A stretch of DNA of 64,000 nt from Paenibacillus nasutitermitis (lineage in GTDB: Bacteria > Bacillota > Bacilli > Paenibacillales > Paenibacillaceae), in assembly GCF_014641075.1 (NCBI RefSeq), contig NZ_BMHP01000003.1, forward strand, positions 992,001 through 1,056,000, written 5' to 3'. Shown in pieces: positions 18,594-27,336 of this stretch. Every line of letters begins with the position of its first letter. The stretch's first letter is position 1. Below the pieces are notes generated by a model. That model worked only from the letters and a program-made list of their open reading frames with translations, had not been told where the DNA came from and did not search any database. A program made the translations under genes and the position numbers.

Positions 18594-19457
18594 ATGTCAA
18601 AAAGTCTAAATTCCCACGACGCCTCCCGCTTCCTGGACTCCCTTCTCCGCTTGACGCTCGACACGCAAAGGTTTCATATCCAAACCTGCTTTAATGTGAC
18701 GGTCCCTCCCTCATGGAGTATCGAGGAACGCGTATTGGATGAAATTCACATTCTGTATGTCAAAAGCGGCAATGTTACGTATCAGGTTAACGAGGATCCC
18801 GTGAAGCTTGCCGCAGGCCATCTTCTATTTCTGTCCGACGGCATGGCGCATTCGGCATATCGCGACTTGAAAGAGCCGCTCAGCATCATCCCAATCCGCT
18901 TTAAAATAAACCGCTACGGGAGCAAACATGGGCGGACCTTCACGTCGGGCCCCTGCTATTTCTCATTCCTGCCGCGGGATGCGCAAAAATTCCGCTTGTT
19001 GTTTGAGACGATCCACCGTCATTATTGTCTTCCTCCTTCCGTAAGAAGGGATGCGCTGTGCCATGCGTCAATCTGCCTGACGCTGGCCGAGATGTCACAC
19101 GAGCTGGAAAATATCGAACAAGGCAGGCCGGTCCATCATGCTGTTCTGCAGATCAAGAACCACATCGATATGAATCCGGCCGACCGGACTTCGGTAAAAG
19201 AGCTGGCTGCGCGTTCCGGACTTTCCCCCAAATACTGCTCGCAGTTGTTCCAGCAGCTGTTCGGTACAACCATCAAAGAGTACCAAATCAAAATTCGAAT
19301 TGAATACGCCCGTTATTTGCTGGAGCATACGGATCAATCCGTCAAGGAAATCTCCTTCCATCTCGGTTATCCCGATCCTTTTGTTTTCTCGAAGCAGTAC
19401 AAGACCTGTACTGGCGCGGCGCCTTCGAGGATGCTGCGAAAGCCCCTTCAGCGATGA
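18594..19457 (+). CDS. AraC-family transcriptional regulator with cupin sensor
   Basis: ATG at 18594, eight bases after AAGGA, is preferred to the ATG at 18573. The 287 residues have an N-terminal cupin-like AraC sensor (LHILYVKSGN-like segment and KLAAGHLLFLSDGMAHSAYR) and a C-terminal double helix-turn-helix (SVKELAARSGLSPKYCSQLF, then SVKEISFHLGYPDPFVFSKQ). It faces away from the sulfatase across a short intergenic region, which suggests it controls the sulfatase in response to a sugar. It ends only 10 bp from the convergent binding-protein gene, with no room for a separate terminator. Confidence 0.88.
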   Translation: MSKSLNSHDASRFLDSLLRLTLDTQRFHIQTCFNVTVPPSWSIEERVLDEIHILYVKSGNVTYQVNEDPVKLAAGHLLFLSDGMAHSAYRDLKEPLSIIPIRFKINRYGSKHGRTFTSGPCYFSFLPRDAQKFRLLFETIHRHYCLPPSVRRDALCHASICLTLAEMSHELENIEQGRPVHHAVLQIKNHIDMNPADRTSVKELAARSGLSPKYCSQLFQQLFGTTIKEYQIKIRIEYARYLLEHTDQSVKEISFHLGYPDPFVFSKQYKTCTGAAPSRMLRKPLQR

Positions 19458-19467
19458 GAAATCCCTT

Positions 19468-20976
19468 TTACGATTTATTATGCTCCTGGCGCCATGCATC
19501 GAGATGTTTTTGCACCTCTGCACGTACCTTCTCAAGTCCGGCTTTATGCAGTTCATCATTGAATTTGGGCAGGAAGGTGTCGATATCGACACTGCCGGTC
19601 ATGAGTAGAGGATAGTATTTATGCCATACCTTTTCGATTTTCTCAAATTCCTCATTCATCATGGAGAGGTCAGGGTTAAACCCAAGTACTTTAGATTTTA
19701 CGACTTTGGCATTATATGTCCGGAATTGCTCCCATTTATCCGGCGGATCGGGGAAATCACCGCCCAGTGTTCGTAAGATGAACCAATTTCCTTGTGTGTA
19801 TTGAACACCCGTATATTTGGGGGCTTCGTTCGTTATTCGATTCCCCTGAGCATCCTTCGGCGGAATAAGAACAACCTGACCCTTATGATCCAAGTTGTAA
19901 TGAACCCCTTCAATACCATAGTTGAATAAATTGCGCAGCTCCGGATCGGTATTCAGCAAATTTAAAAATGCGATACATTCATTCGGATGTTTCGTTTTTG
20001 CGTTAACGGCCATCATCCCCCCAAGCACGGAAACATTCGTCGCTACTTCAGGAGTAACAGGGTTCGCTACAACCTTGTATCCCAGATCTTTACTCCAGAT
20101 GCTCTCCGATAACGGTCCGCCGCTAGCGGATTTCCAGAACACCTTAGAATCCCGCCGCAGCGCTCCCGGTTCACGCAATGCAGCATCCTGATTAATAAAG
20201 CCAAGCTGATAGTAGTGACGGAGTGTTTGTAATATTTGCTTGGCTTCAGCGGTTTCGAAGATATTGACGACGGATGAGGCTGGATCCAGCGATTGGATCA
20301 TTAAAGGTATTTTATTATTTGTAAGATATTCATATCCGTACATAGCGAAGAAATCGTGAGAGTCCTTGTTCAGCTCCATAGGAATGTAATCCGGTTCATT
20401 CTTTTGTATCGTCTGTAATAGAGGCTCCAGCGACTCCAATGTGTTATATTTTGAGATATCGATGTTATATTTATTTATTAAAGCTTCCGGATAGATCCAA
20501 TTTTCAAGCACGGCCAGCTCCTTGTTCGTTGGAATGCCGTAAATACTTCCATCGTTAAGCTTCGCGCCCTCCCAGAAGACGGGGTCAATCGCATCAACCA
20601 TCTCTTTGCCTTGATTCGTTAAATAATCATTCAGCTTCAGCCATGCACCGCGTCTTGCGTTCGTTATAAAATTAGGAGCAAAGGCGATATCAAATGAGGT
20701 GTCCGATGAGATCATGGTGTTCAAGCGATTCTCGTACTCTTCCCAGCCAATCTTAATATAGGTGATTGTAATTCCGATCTTCTGCAGAAGAAGCTCATTG
20801 ACCTTGTCATTGACAAGATGAAGATCCTTATCCGGATCGCCAATTGTATAATAAATGAGGTTTACAGGGGATTGGTCGCGTGAATCGGGTGCATCCGAAT
20901 TCTGGTTCGTGCATCCGGTGAGTTGTACAACGAGCAGCAGGACAAGGCCAACGAAATAGCAACTATATTTATTCAT
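19468..20976 (-). CDS. Extracellular sugar-binding lipoprotein (second of cluster)
   Basis: The 502-residue protein starts at ATG (20976) after GGGGAGG. The signal peptide ends in a lipobox (QLTGC). The mature part begins with a Ser/Asp-rich linker and belongs to the large LplA-like binding proteins of Paenibacillaceae (PVNLIYYTIGDPDKDLHLVN, KLNDGSIYGIPTNKELAVL, ETAEAKQILQTLRHYYQLGFI). It lies 41 bp after the response regulator. The cluster already has one such protein (23603-25108), and the two share motifs such as the GxIYxxPTxK block, so they may bind related or sequential ligands. No permease is specific to this copy. Confidence 0.85.
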   Translation of the reverse strand: MNKYSCYFVGLVLLLVVQLTGCTNQNSDAPDSRDQSPVNLIYYTIGDPDKDLHLVNDKVNELLLQKIGITITYIKIGWEEYENRLNTMISSDTSFDIAFAPNFITNARRGAWLKLNDYLTNQGKEMVDAIDPVFWEGAKLNDGSIYGIPTNKELAVLENWIYPEALINKYNIDISKYNTLESLEPLLQTIQKNEPDYIPMELNKDSHDFFAMYGYEYLTNNKIPLMIQSLDPASSVVNIFETAEAKQILQTLRHYYQLGFINQDAALREPGALRRDSKVFWKSASGGPLSESIWSKDLGYKVVANPVTPEVATNVSVLGGMMAVNAKTKHPNECIAFLNLLNTDPELRNLFNYGIEGVHYNLDHKGQVVLIPPKDAQGNRITNEAPKYTGVQYTQGNWFILRTLGGDFPDPPDKWEQFRTYNAKVVKSKVLGFNPDLSMMNEEFEKIEKVWHKYYPLLMTGSVDIDTFLPKFNDELHKAGLEKVRAEVQKHLDAWRQEHNKS

Positions 20977-21017
20977 GACATTAACCTCCCCGACATATTT
21001 ATCTTTATTTAAGCCGG

Positions 21018-21779
21018 TTAACTTTTTTCGCGTAAATCAGAGGGCGATTGTCCAAAATAACTTTGAAAATGGGTGTAAAAATAATTCAAGTTATTATAGC
21101 CTACCGTACCGGCAATCCATTGAATCTTCTCATTTGTGGACAAAATGAACTCTTTGGCCCGCTGCATACGATAAATCATTAAATACTCGGATAACTTCAT
21201 CTGCGTTTCTTTGATAAATAATTGCCCAAGGTAGGTGCTATTCATTTGTAAACGTTCTGCGACCGATTTAAGTGTGATGTTCTGGGCATATTCTGTCGTA
21301 ACCATGAGCAGAATACGTCGTACTAATTTGGACAGCGTATCATAGGGTACACCGAGTACAGGGTCCATGCGGAGTGAATTTGCAGGTTGATTTCCTATTG
21401 TCCCGTGAAGTTCCTTAACAATAATATTCTCGACGAGCTGCTGCAGCTTTTCACGTTCTACGGGCTTTAGCAAATAATCCTTGACCCCGCAGCGAATCGC
21501 TTGCTGAGCGAAGTGGAAATCGCTATAACCGCTCATAATGATATATTTTGTTGGAAGGTTGGCTTCATTGAGTCTTTGAATCGCATCGTATCCACGGCTT
21601 TTTCCAATGCATACATCAAAAATGGCGATATCAGGGACTAGCTGTATGGCTCTGGATACGGCCGCATCTGTGGAATTACAAGTTTCAATATGTTCGAACC
21701 CATAGCTTTTCCAATCCAGAATTCGTTTCATTCCTTCCAGAATTTGCGGCTCATCATCAACGATTAACAGCTTGTACAT
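21018..21779 (-). CDS. Response regulator, receiver plus AraC output (YesN-like, compact)
   Basis: ATG at 21779 follows AGAGGTG by seven bases. In 253 residues it has a receiver domain (D8/D9, phosphoacceptor D55 in IAIFDVCIG, LLKPV Lys) and a C-terminal AraC helix-turn-helix (LKSVAERLQMNSTYLGQLFI, then WIAGTVGYNNLNYFYTHFQS, GQSPSDLR). It is about half the length of classical YesN proteins because the middle linker region is short. It overlaps the kinase gene by 23 bp. It is expected to activate the permease and binding-protein genes of this cluster when its kinase senses extracellular sugar. Confidence 0.9.
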   Translation of the reverse strand: MYKLLIVDDEPQILEGMKRILDWKSYGFEHIETCNSTDAAVSRAIQLVPDIAIFDVCIGKSRGYDAIQRLNEANLPTKYIIMSGYSDFHFAQQAIRCGVKDYLLKPVEREKLQQLVENIIVKELHGTIGNQPANSLRMDPVLGVPYDTLSKLVRRILLMVTTEYAQNITLKSVAERLQMNSTYLGQLFIKETQMKLSEYLMIYRMQRAKEFILSTNEKIQWIAGTVGYNNLNYFYTHFQSYFGQSPSDLREKS

Positions 21780-23499
21780 CACTAATCACCTCTTTAGAAA
21801 TCTGTACAGAAATTTTAACGCCTGCTTCGATATTGTTATCAACGCTTATGGAAAGGCCATCCCTATAAAAATATTTTAGCCGAGTGCAGACATTATATAA
21901 GCCGATACTTTTCGTGTTTGCACCGTAGTTGCTCGATAAGGCCTTTCGAATATCAGCCAGCCGCACTTCCTCAATGCTGATTCCGTTATCAATAAACTCC
22001 AATTTATAAAAATCGTTGTCTTCCCGGCCTGTGACGATAAACAGATTAAATTCTTTCTCCATCGAAAAACCGTGAACGAAAAAGTTCTCAGCTAACGTTT
22101 GCATCCAGAACTTAATGGTAGGAAGCTCCAGAATGGATTCCGATACGTCGATTTGATAATAAAAGAGATCCGGGTATTTGAACTCCATAATTTTCAGGTA
22201 TTTTTGCAGCAGTTCCAGTTCGCTTCCGATGGTAATGATATTGTCCTTCTGAACAATCTCACGATATAAGGCACCCAAAGTGGCAATGGCATCTGCTGTA
22301 TGCGCATCCTGATTCACCAGCGCTGTCGATCGAATAACCTCTAATGTATTATAGAGAAAATGCGGGTTAATCTGATGCTGCAGCGCTTTCATTTCTGCTT
22401 CCTGCTGTTTCAGCTTGAGTACAAATTCATTGTGAATATGTCTGTCAAGCTGGCGGATCATATCGTCGACTTCACGCGCAATCATGCCATATTCATTACG
22501 GCGATAGCGTGCAGGCTTATTCGGGGTGAAATCGGCGGTTTTCACTCGGTTAATGGATTGAATGATACGGTGCAGGAAACGAGCATCGTCCCGAAGATTA
22601 TAAACAACGAGCAGCAATACGCTGACTATAGCCGTTAGAATGACGAAGAATAACATGAACAGCACGGAGCTTTCCTTACGGATCAATGTACCCAAATCTA
22701 TTGTGCTTACAAGCTTATAATTAAACTTCGAAGATGAAAAAGTGACGTAGAAGGTCGGTGAAAGCAAATTGTCAAATACAAATCCGTGGGTATCCTTCCT
22801 GGCTATCGCTTGTTGAACAATCTTCATATTGCCATTGCCGATGAGATATACATCCCCAGCAGCATTAACGGCGGCTGCTTTACCGAGCTGATAATTGCTC
22901 ACACGGCTGAATATTCGCTCGCTGCTGACCAGAAAGCGAATTTCGCCTGTTCCTTCTGAGGTGTGAAACAATTTCTTTCGATAAACGAAACCCTTCTGAA
23001 TGCTTTCCTGGAATATTTCGTCATCATTTGATTTACCAAATTGATAGCTCGGGATGCCCTTGTTGTCAAACAGCATAACATTGCCGCCATGCTTTGAATG
23101 TACGCTAATTTGCATAATATCTCCCTGTGCCCAGTTATACAGGTAGGTCTTAACATCTTCCGGAAAGGATAGAAGCTCCTGTTCCGAGTAAGGGTTGTTC
23201 AACAGTTTTTTAGTCAGATATTGATCAATGGTTGGACTCATAAAATATTGCGTATCTTTCATTAGAGCCTGATTGGAGTAAATGCGCTGTATATAAGCTT
23301 CTATGCGATCCGTATCGTTTTGGAAGTCACTCTCTATGCTGGAAAAAGCATTCGCGGCTTCAATTCGGGCGTTGCCCAGCGATTGATTGATTACAATTGC
23401 ACTCGTCAACACATGTAGCGTTAATCCAATTAACACAATGAAAATTAAATATGCCAAAAACTTATTACGATAAATGATTATGCGCAAAAAAGTAGTCAT
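21757..23499 (-). CDS. Sensor histidine kinase (YesM-like)
   Basis: ATG at 23499, four bases after GAGGTG, gives a 580-residue membrane protein. There is a membrane span near residues 15-37, a large extracellular sensor region, and a second span near residues 270-295, followed by a HAMP-type region. The phosphoacceptor box is LQHQINPHFLYNTLEVIR (His near residue 378), the His_kinase class that lacks a separate DHp domain. The ATPase part has AENFFVHGF (N box, slightly unusual), FIDNGISIEE (G1) and SIGLYNVCTRL (G2). It pairs with the overlapping response regulator and probably senses extracellular oligosaccharide or its binding protein. Confidence 0.9.
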   Translation of the reverse strand: MTTFLRIIIYRNKFLAYLIFIVLIGLTLHVLTSAIVINQSLGNARIEAANAFSSIESDFQNDTDRIEAYIQRIYSNQALMKDTQYFMSPTIDQYLTKKLLNNPYSEQELLSFPEDVKTYLYNWAQGDIMQISVHSKHGGNVMLFDNKGIPSYQFGKSNDDEIFQESIQKGFVYRKKLFHTSEGTGEIRFLVSSERIFSRVSNYQLGKAAAVNAAGDVYLIGNGNMKIVQQAIARKDTHGFVFDNLLSPTFYVTFSSSKFNYKLVSTIDLGTLIRKESSVLFMLFFVILTAIVSVLLLVVYNLRDDARFLHRIIQSINRVKTADFTPNKPARYRRNEYGMIAREVDDMIRQLDRHIHNEFVLKLKQQEAEMKALQHQINPHFLYNTLEVIRSTALVNQDAHTADAIATLGALYREIVQKDNIITIGSELELLQKYLKIMEFKYPDLFYYQIDVSESILELPTIKFWMQTLAENFFVHGFSMEKEFNLFIVTGREDNDFYKLEFIDNGISIEEVRLADIRKALSSNYGANTKSIGLYNVCTRLKYFYRDGLSISVDNNIEAGVKISVQISKEVISDVQAVNR

Positions 23500-23547
23500 T
23501 CGGCACCTCAACACATCTAGATAGTAAATAATGGTATATAATGTGCA

Positions 23548-23590
23548 AAAAGTATATGGTTTAGTTTATTAAACTATACCATATACTTTT
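23548..23590 (-). terminator. AT-rich terminator-like hairpin after the binding-protein gene
   Basis: A 20-base stem with one mismatch (plus-strand arms 23548-23567 and 23571-23590, loop ATT) stands 12 bases past the stop of the binding-protein gene. On the minus strand it ends in TTTTTGC. It would reduce but not necessarily prevent readthrough into the kinase gene. Confidence 0.7.
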
Positions 23591-23602
23591 GCTTCGTTAG
23601 GC

Positions 23603-25108
23603 CTATTTGAAGTAATTGTCAATTTGTTCCTGTGCCTTTTGTATAATTGTATCCATACCTGCGTTTTTCAATTCAGAAATCAATTTTGGTACAACCTTTT
23701 CAGGGTCAGAGGCGCCTGTAATCAATTCATATTTGTATTTGTCATATACAGCACTAGCGTTGGCAATTTCTGTTTGGAGATCGGAAACGTCAAGGGCGAA
23801 GCCGAGAATAGTTGAAGCAGTAGCTTCTTCATTCAATTTCTTAACTTGCTCCCATTGATCTTCAGGTGCGCCTTTCGTAACTGCCATATTGAAGAATGTA
23901 CCTTGCGAATAGGCAGCCAAAGGCCATGTATCCGTTACACGCTCAATAACTTTGTCGCCATCAACGCTTTTGAAGTCCACATCCGGCTCGCCAAATGCAA
24001 GCATGTTGCGTAATTTTGAATCCGTGTTCAGCAATTGCAGATATTGCAATGCTTCTTTTTTGTATTTCGAGTTTGCAGAGATCGCGTTCAATGAACCTTG
24101 AATGGTACTTGTCGTATAGAGTGGTCCCAATGTTTTTTCCATCACATATTTCTCTACGCCGGCATTGATTTGCATTCCGACCTCAGCGCCTGGGAAAGCT
24201 TGCGCGGCAAAAAATGGTCTGTATTTCTCAGCTTCGGCTTTAGTTGGAGCATCCGGGTTAATGATACCGTCCTTATACCATGTGTGCAATGTTTTTAACA
24301 TTTCCATAACTTCTGGCTGTTCGAAAATAGAAACAACCTTACGTGAAGGATCATCTGTTTTAACACCAATTGGTTGGAAGCCTAATGTCATATCATCGTA
24401 GTCGTTGAACATACCATTGAGGCCTTCGGCCTGAGTAAGTTGTAAAGGATAGAAGCTCTTACCTTCGCCAGCTTTCATATCACGAAACGGTTTGTCCAAG
24501 TCTTGAAGAGTCTTAATGTTCGTGAAGTCGATGTTATACTTCTGTACGAGCTTATCATCATAAACCCAGTACTGCGAAAGAGAAGAGTCTTTGTAAGTTG
24601 GAACGGAGTAGAACTTACCATCAATCTTGGTACCGTTCCATACTTCTTCAGGAATTAATTTGTACAATTCAGGTGCTTCCGTTTGAATCAAATCGGTAAT
24701 ATCGGCAAAAGCGCCCATAGATACCTGCTTGCTGTATTTCCCATTATTCGTGAACATGATGTCGAACGGTTCGCCTGTGTTGACAATCGTGTTTATTTTT
24801 GTATCCCATTCGCCCCAGCTTGCAACTTTGATATCAATTTTCACACCGATTTTTTCTGCGGTATATTCATTCATCTTGTCGATAGCCTTATCAAAGTTTG
24901 CCGGGAGTGGAGTACCACCGATTAGCCACCATACCAATGTTGGAACGTCTTTGTTAGCTGGTTTATCTGTGTTCGTTGTGTCTGGTTTCGAACCCGTGTT
25001 AGTGGAACCGTTGTTCTTTGGCGAGTTGGATCCGCCGCAGGCTGCCAATACGGATGCCATTAATGCAATAATGCACAGTGCTGATAAAAGCTTGAACGAT
25101 CTGTTCAT
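23603..25108 (-). CDS. Sugar-binding lipoprotein of ABC transporter
   Basis: The 501-residue protein has a lipoprotein signal peptide with lipobox VLAAC (Cys24), followed by a low-complexity Asn/Thr/Lys linker that spaces it from the membrane. The mature domain is a family 1 binding protein of the LplA type (PTLVWWLIGGTPLPANFDKA, GKFYSVPTYKDSSLSQYWVY, QPEVMEMLKTLHTWYKDGI). GGGGG six to eight bases before ATG supports the start. It lies 90 bp after the LplC-type permease and in the same operon, and is the ligand receptor for those permeases. A strong hairpin follows the stop. Confidence 0.9.
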   Translation of the reverse strand: MNRSFKLLSALCIIALMASVLAACGGSNSPKNNGSTNTGSKPDTTNTDKPANKDVPTLVWWLIGGTPLPANFDKAIDKMNEYTAEKIGVKIDIKVASWGEWDTKINTIVNTGEPFDIMFTNNGKYSKQVSMGAFADITDLIQTEAPELYKLIPEEVWNGTKIDGKFYSVPTYKDSSLSQYWVYDDKLVQKYNIDFTNIKTLQDLDKPFRDMKAGEGKSFYPLQLTQAEGLNGMFNDYDDMTLGFQPIGVKTDDPSRKVVSIFEQPEVMEMLKTLHTWYKDGIINPDAPTKAEAEKYRPFFAAQAFPGAEVGMQINAGVEKYVMEKTLGPLYTTSTIQGSLNAISANSKYKKEALQYLQLLNTDSKLRNMLAFGEPDVDFKSVDGDKVIERVTDTWPLAAYSQGTFFNMAVTKGAPEDQWEQVKKLNEEATASTILGFALDVSDLQTEIANASAVYDKYKYELITGASDPEKVVPKLISELKNAGMDTIIQKAQEQIDNYFK

Positions 25109-25198
25109 CTAGATTCCCCCTATAGTCGTTTGTTTTGCGTCCCTGCAAGCTGTGCAAGGATCTATCATAAACCAGGCTGGATCTGGCTTACTTCGTAA

Positions 25199-26125
25199 TT
25201 AGCCTTTGACTGCACCGATCGTAAGTCCGGAAATAAAATATCTCTGGAAGAATGGATAAGCACAAGCAACTGGCAGGACGATGAGAATAGCTACGGCCAT
25301 ACGAGCAGATTCCTTCGGCATCGTGGCTACAAGTTCTGCGGCGCTAACCCCTATGGTTGAAGCATTTCTCGCCAGTGCGTCGGCATTGGTCATTAAGTTG
25401 TTAAGCAATGCCTGCAAGGAGAAGAGATCCGGGTTGTTGATATACAGCATAGATTGGAACCAGTCATTCCAGTAGTTGAAGCACAGGAATAATCCAATTG
25501 TCGCAAGAACGGGCAATGAAATGGGCAGAATGATAGAGAAGAAGATTCGGAATTGACTCGCTCCATCAATTTCAGCTGATTCAATCAAACCATCGGGAAT
25601 TGTACTTCTGAAAAAAGTCTTGCAAATGATCACATTAAAGGATGAAACTGCGATCGGTAAAATAAGTGACCATATACTATCTTTTAATCCTAATAAATTG
25701 GTATTAATAAAGTAGCTGGAAACGAGACCGCCGTTGAAAATCATCGGAATAAAAACGAGCCAGGTCAGAAAATTTTTAAGCCTGTAAGCTGGACGTGAGA
25801 TCACATAACCCATCGTGGTCGTTAGAAGGACACCAATTGCAGTTCCAACACCTGTTACGAGCACGGATACACCCAGAGCACGCATAATGATCGTGCCTTG
25901 CTTGGCAATAAAAGCGTAGGCATCCAGCGATAAAATAGCTGGAAACATACTATAGCCCGTTTCTCGAATGTAAGATTCATGCGTCAGTGATATGGATAAT
26001 ACGACAACCACGGGGATAACGCAGACCAGTGCTACAATAATGAAAATCAGGTTAATCACAATATTGACGCCGGCACTCGTTCGATTGAATTTATCAAGTC
26101 CGGATTCATAGTTTCGTGCAGCCAT
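25199..26125 (-). CDS. Carbohydrate ABC transporter permease, LplC/YtcP type
   Basis: ATG at 26125 is seven bases after AGGAGG; an ATG six bases earlier is too close. The 308-residue permease has six membrane spans and the EAA loop LIESAEIDGASQFRIFFSIILP. The C-terminus, ISGLTIGAVKG, is the hallmark of the LplC group. It lies 11 bp downstream of the LplB-type permease. Together they import oligosaccharides such as those from plant cell walls; the substrate cannot be read directly. Confidence 0.9.
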   Translation of the reverse strand: MAARNYESGLDKFNRTSAGVNIVINLIFIIVALVCVIPVVVVLSISLTHESYIRETGYSMFPAILSLDAYAFIAKQGTIIMRALGVSVLVTGVGTAIGVLLTTTMGYVISRPAYRLKNFLTWLVFIPMIFNGGLVSSYFINTNLLGLKDSIWSLILPIAVSSFNVIICKTFFRSTIPDGLIESAEIDGASQFRIFFSIILPISLPVLATIGLFLCFNYWNDWFQSMLYINNPDLFSLQALLNNLMTNADALARNASTIGVSAAELVATMPKESARMAVAILIVLPVACAYPFFQRYFISGLTIGAVKG

Positions 26126-26136
26126 TTGCATGCCTC

Positions 26137-27087
26137 CTAAATCATTGCACTATCAGAGTCAATTTTTTTGACAATCCAATTGGCCGTTAGAATGGTAATA
26201 CAACCAAGTACAGATTGGACAAATGCAGCAGCAGAGGCCATTCCTACTGTAGCTGTTTTTAATTGTTTGTATACTAATACGTCAATCGTTGTGGCCACCT
26301 CAAACAAGGAGTTTGAATCACGGGTGACCTGATAAAATAGCCCGAAGTCGGTGTAGAATATGCGCCCTACGGACAGGATGAACATCATGACGATGACAAG
26401 CTTAAGCAATGGGATCGTAATGAAACGGATTTGCTGCCAGATCGAAGCGCCATCAATTACAGCAGCTTCGTAGTAGGTACTGTCGATCCCTGTTATGGTT
26501 GCCAGATAAATAATCATGCCATAACCGATACCCTTCCAAATATTCAATAGAATAAGAATATAGGGCCAATATTGTGGCTGCATATACCAGTTTATTGATT
26601 CGGCTCCGAAGTTGCCCAAAAACTGATTAAGAATCCCTTTGTCGAAGCTGAAGAATGCCCAGCCTACCGCGGAGACGACGACCCATGACAGAAAGTAAGG
26701 GAGAAACATCATCGTTTGGTATACTTTCCCGGCCTTGCGATTATGAAGGAGTCCAATCATAATGGCGAACATCACGGGCAGCACAATGCCGGAAATAATA
26801 AAGATGATGTTGTAGCCGATTGTATTGCGGATTATAATCCAGGCATCATTGGATTTGAATAAAAATTCGAAATTTTTAAAACCAACCCATGGGCTGTTAA
26901 ACACATTACTAAGGAAGCCCCCGCTGATTTTAAAATTTTTAAAAGCGATAATAATACCGAACATCGGTAAGAAACAGAATAAGATATACCAAATGGTTGT
27001 GGGTATGGCCAGGAGAGTTAACTCAATATCTTGCTTTCTCCACTGAAAGCGCTTTGATTTTTTGGACTGCTCTGATTTTGCGCTCAT
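26137..27087 (-). CDS. Carbohydrate ABC transporter permease, LplB type
   Basis: ATG at 27087, nine bases after AAGGAG, is chosen instead of an ORF start 102 bases upstream without a site. The 316 residues begin with a basic cytoplasmic tail, then six membrane spans (ELTLLAIPTTIWYILFCFLP first). The EAA loop is YYEAAVIDGASIWQQIRFIT. FYQVTRDSNSLFEVATTIDV is typical of LplB proteins. It is the first gene of the cluster transcribed leftwards (two permeases, binding protein, kinase, regulator, second binding protein). No ATPase gene is near. Confidence 0.9.
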   Translation of the reverse strand: MSAKSEQSKKSKRFQWRKQDIELTLLAIPTTIWYILFCFLPMFGIIIAFKNFKISGGFLSNVFNSPWVGFKNFEFLFKSNDAWIIIRNTIGYNIIFIISGIVLPVMFAIMIGLLHNRKAGKVYQTMMFLPYFLSWVVVSAVGWAFFSFDKGILNQFLGNFGAESINWYMQPQYWPYILILLNIWKGIGYGMIIYLATITGIDSTYYEAAVIDGASIWQQIRFITIPLLKLVIVMMFILSVGRIFYTDFGLFYQVTRDSNSLFEVATTIDVLVYKQLKTATVGMASAAAFVQSVLGCITILTANWIVKKIDSDSAMI

Positions 27088-27268
27088 CGTTATTAACTCC
27101 TTCATTTTTTGCCTTGTCTGAAACCGCTTACTACATTGTATAAAGGAAACGAATGATCTTCTAGTTAACAAACTTAATTTCTTAGTCAAGAAACGTTAGA
27201 TTTCAGAAATTCCCTTAGACATATAAGCTTGGCATAGGTGAAAAGGTAACCTTTCTTATCATTTAAAT

Positions 27269-27304
27269 AAAGCCAGCACATTCTTTATGAGAATGACTGG
27301 CTTT
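27269..27304 (-). terminator. Rho-independent terminator of the Rieske oxidoreductase gene
   Basis: AAAGCCAG (27269-27276) pairs with CTGGCTTT (27297-27304), extended inside by CATTCT/AGAATG. It lies 32 bases past the stop at 27337; on the minus strand the stem runs into TTTATTT. It separates this gene from the sugar transporter cluster. Confidence 0.8.
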
Positions 27305-27336
27305 TAGTCCGCAGCGTTTTTGGGGATAGGAGAACA

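Noticed and set aside
27088..27189. Extended N-terminus of the LplB-type permease
   Set aside because: The site AAGGAG nine bases before ATG at 27087 decides the start, and the extension is not permease-like.
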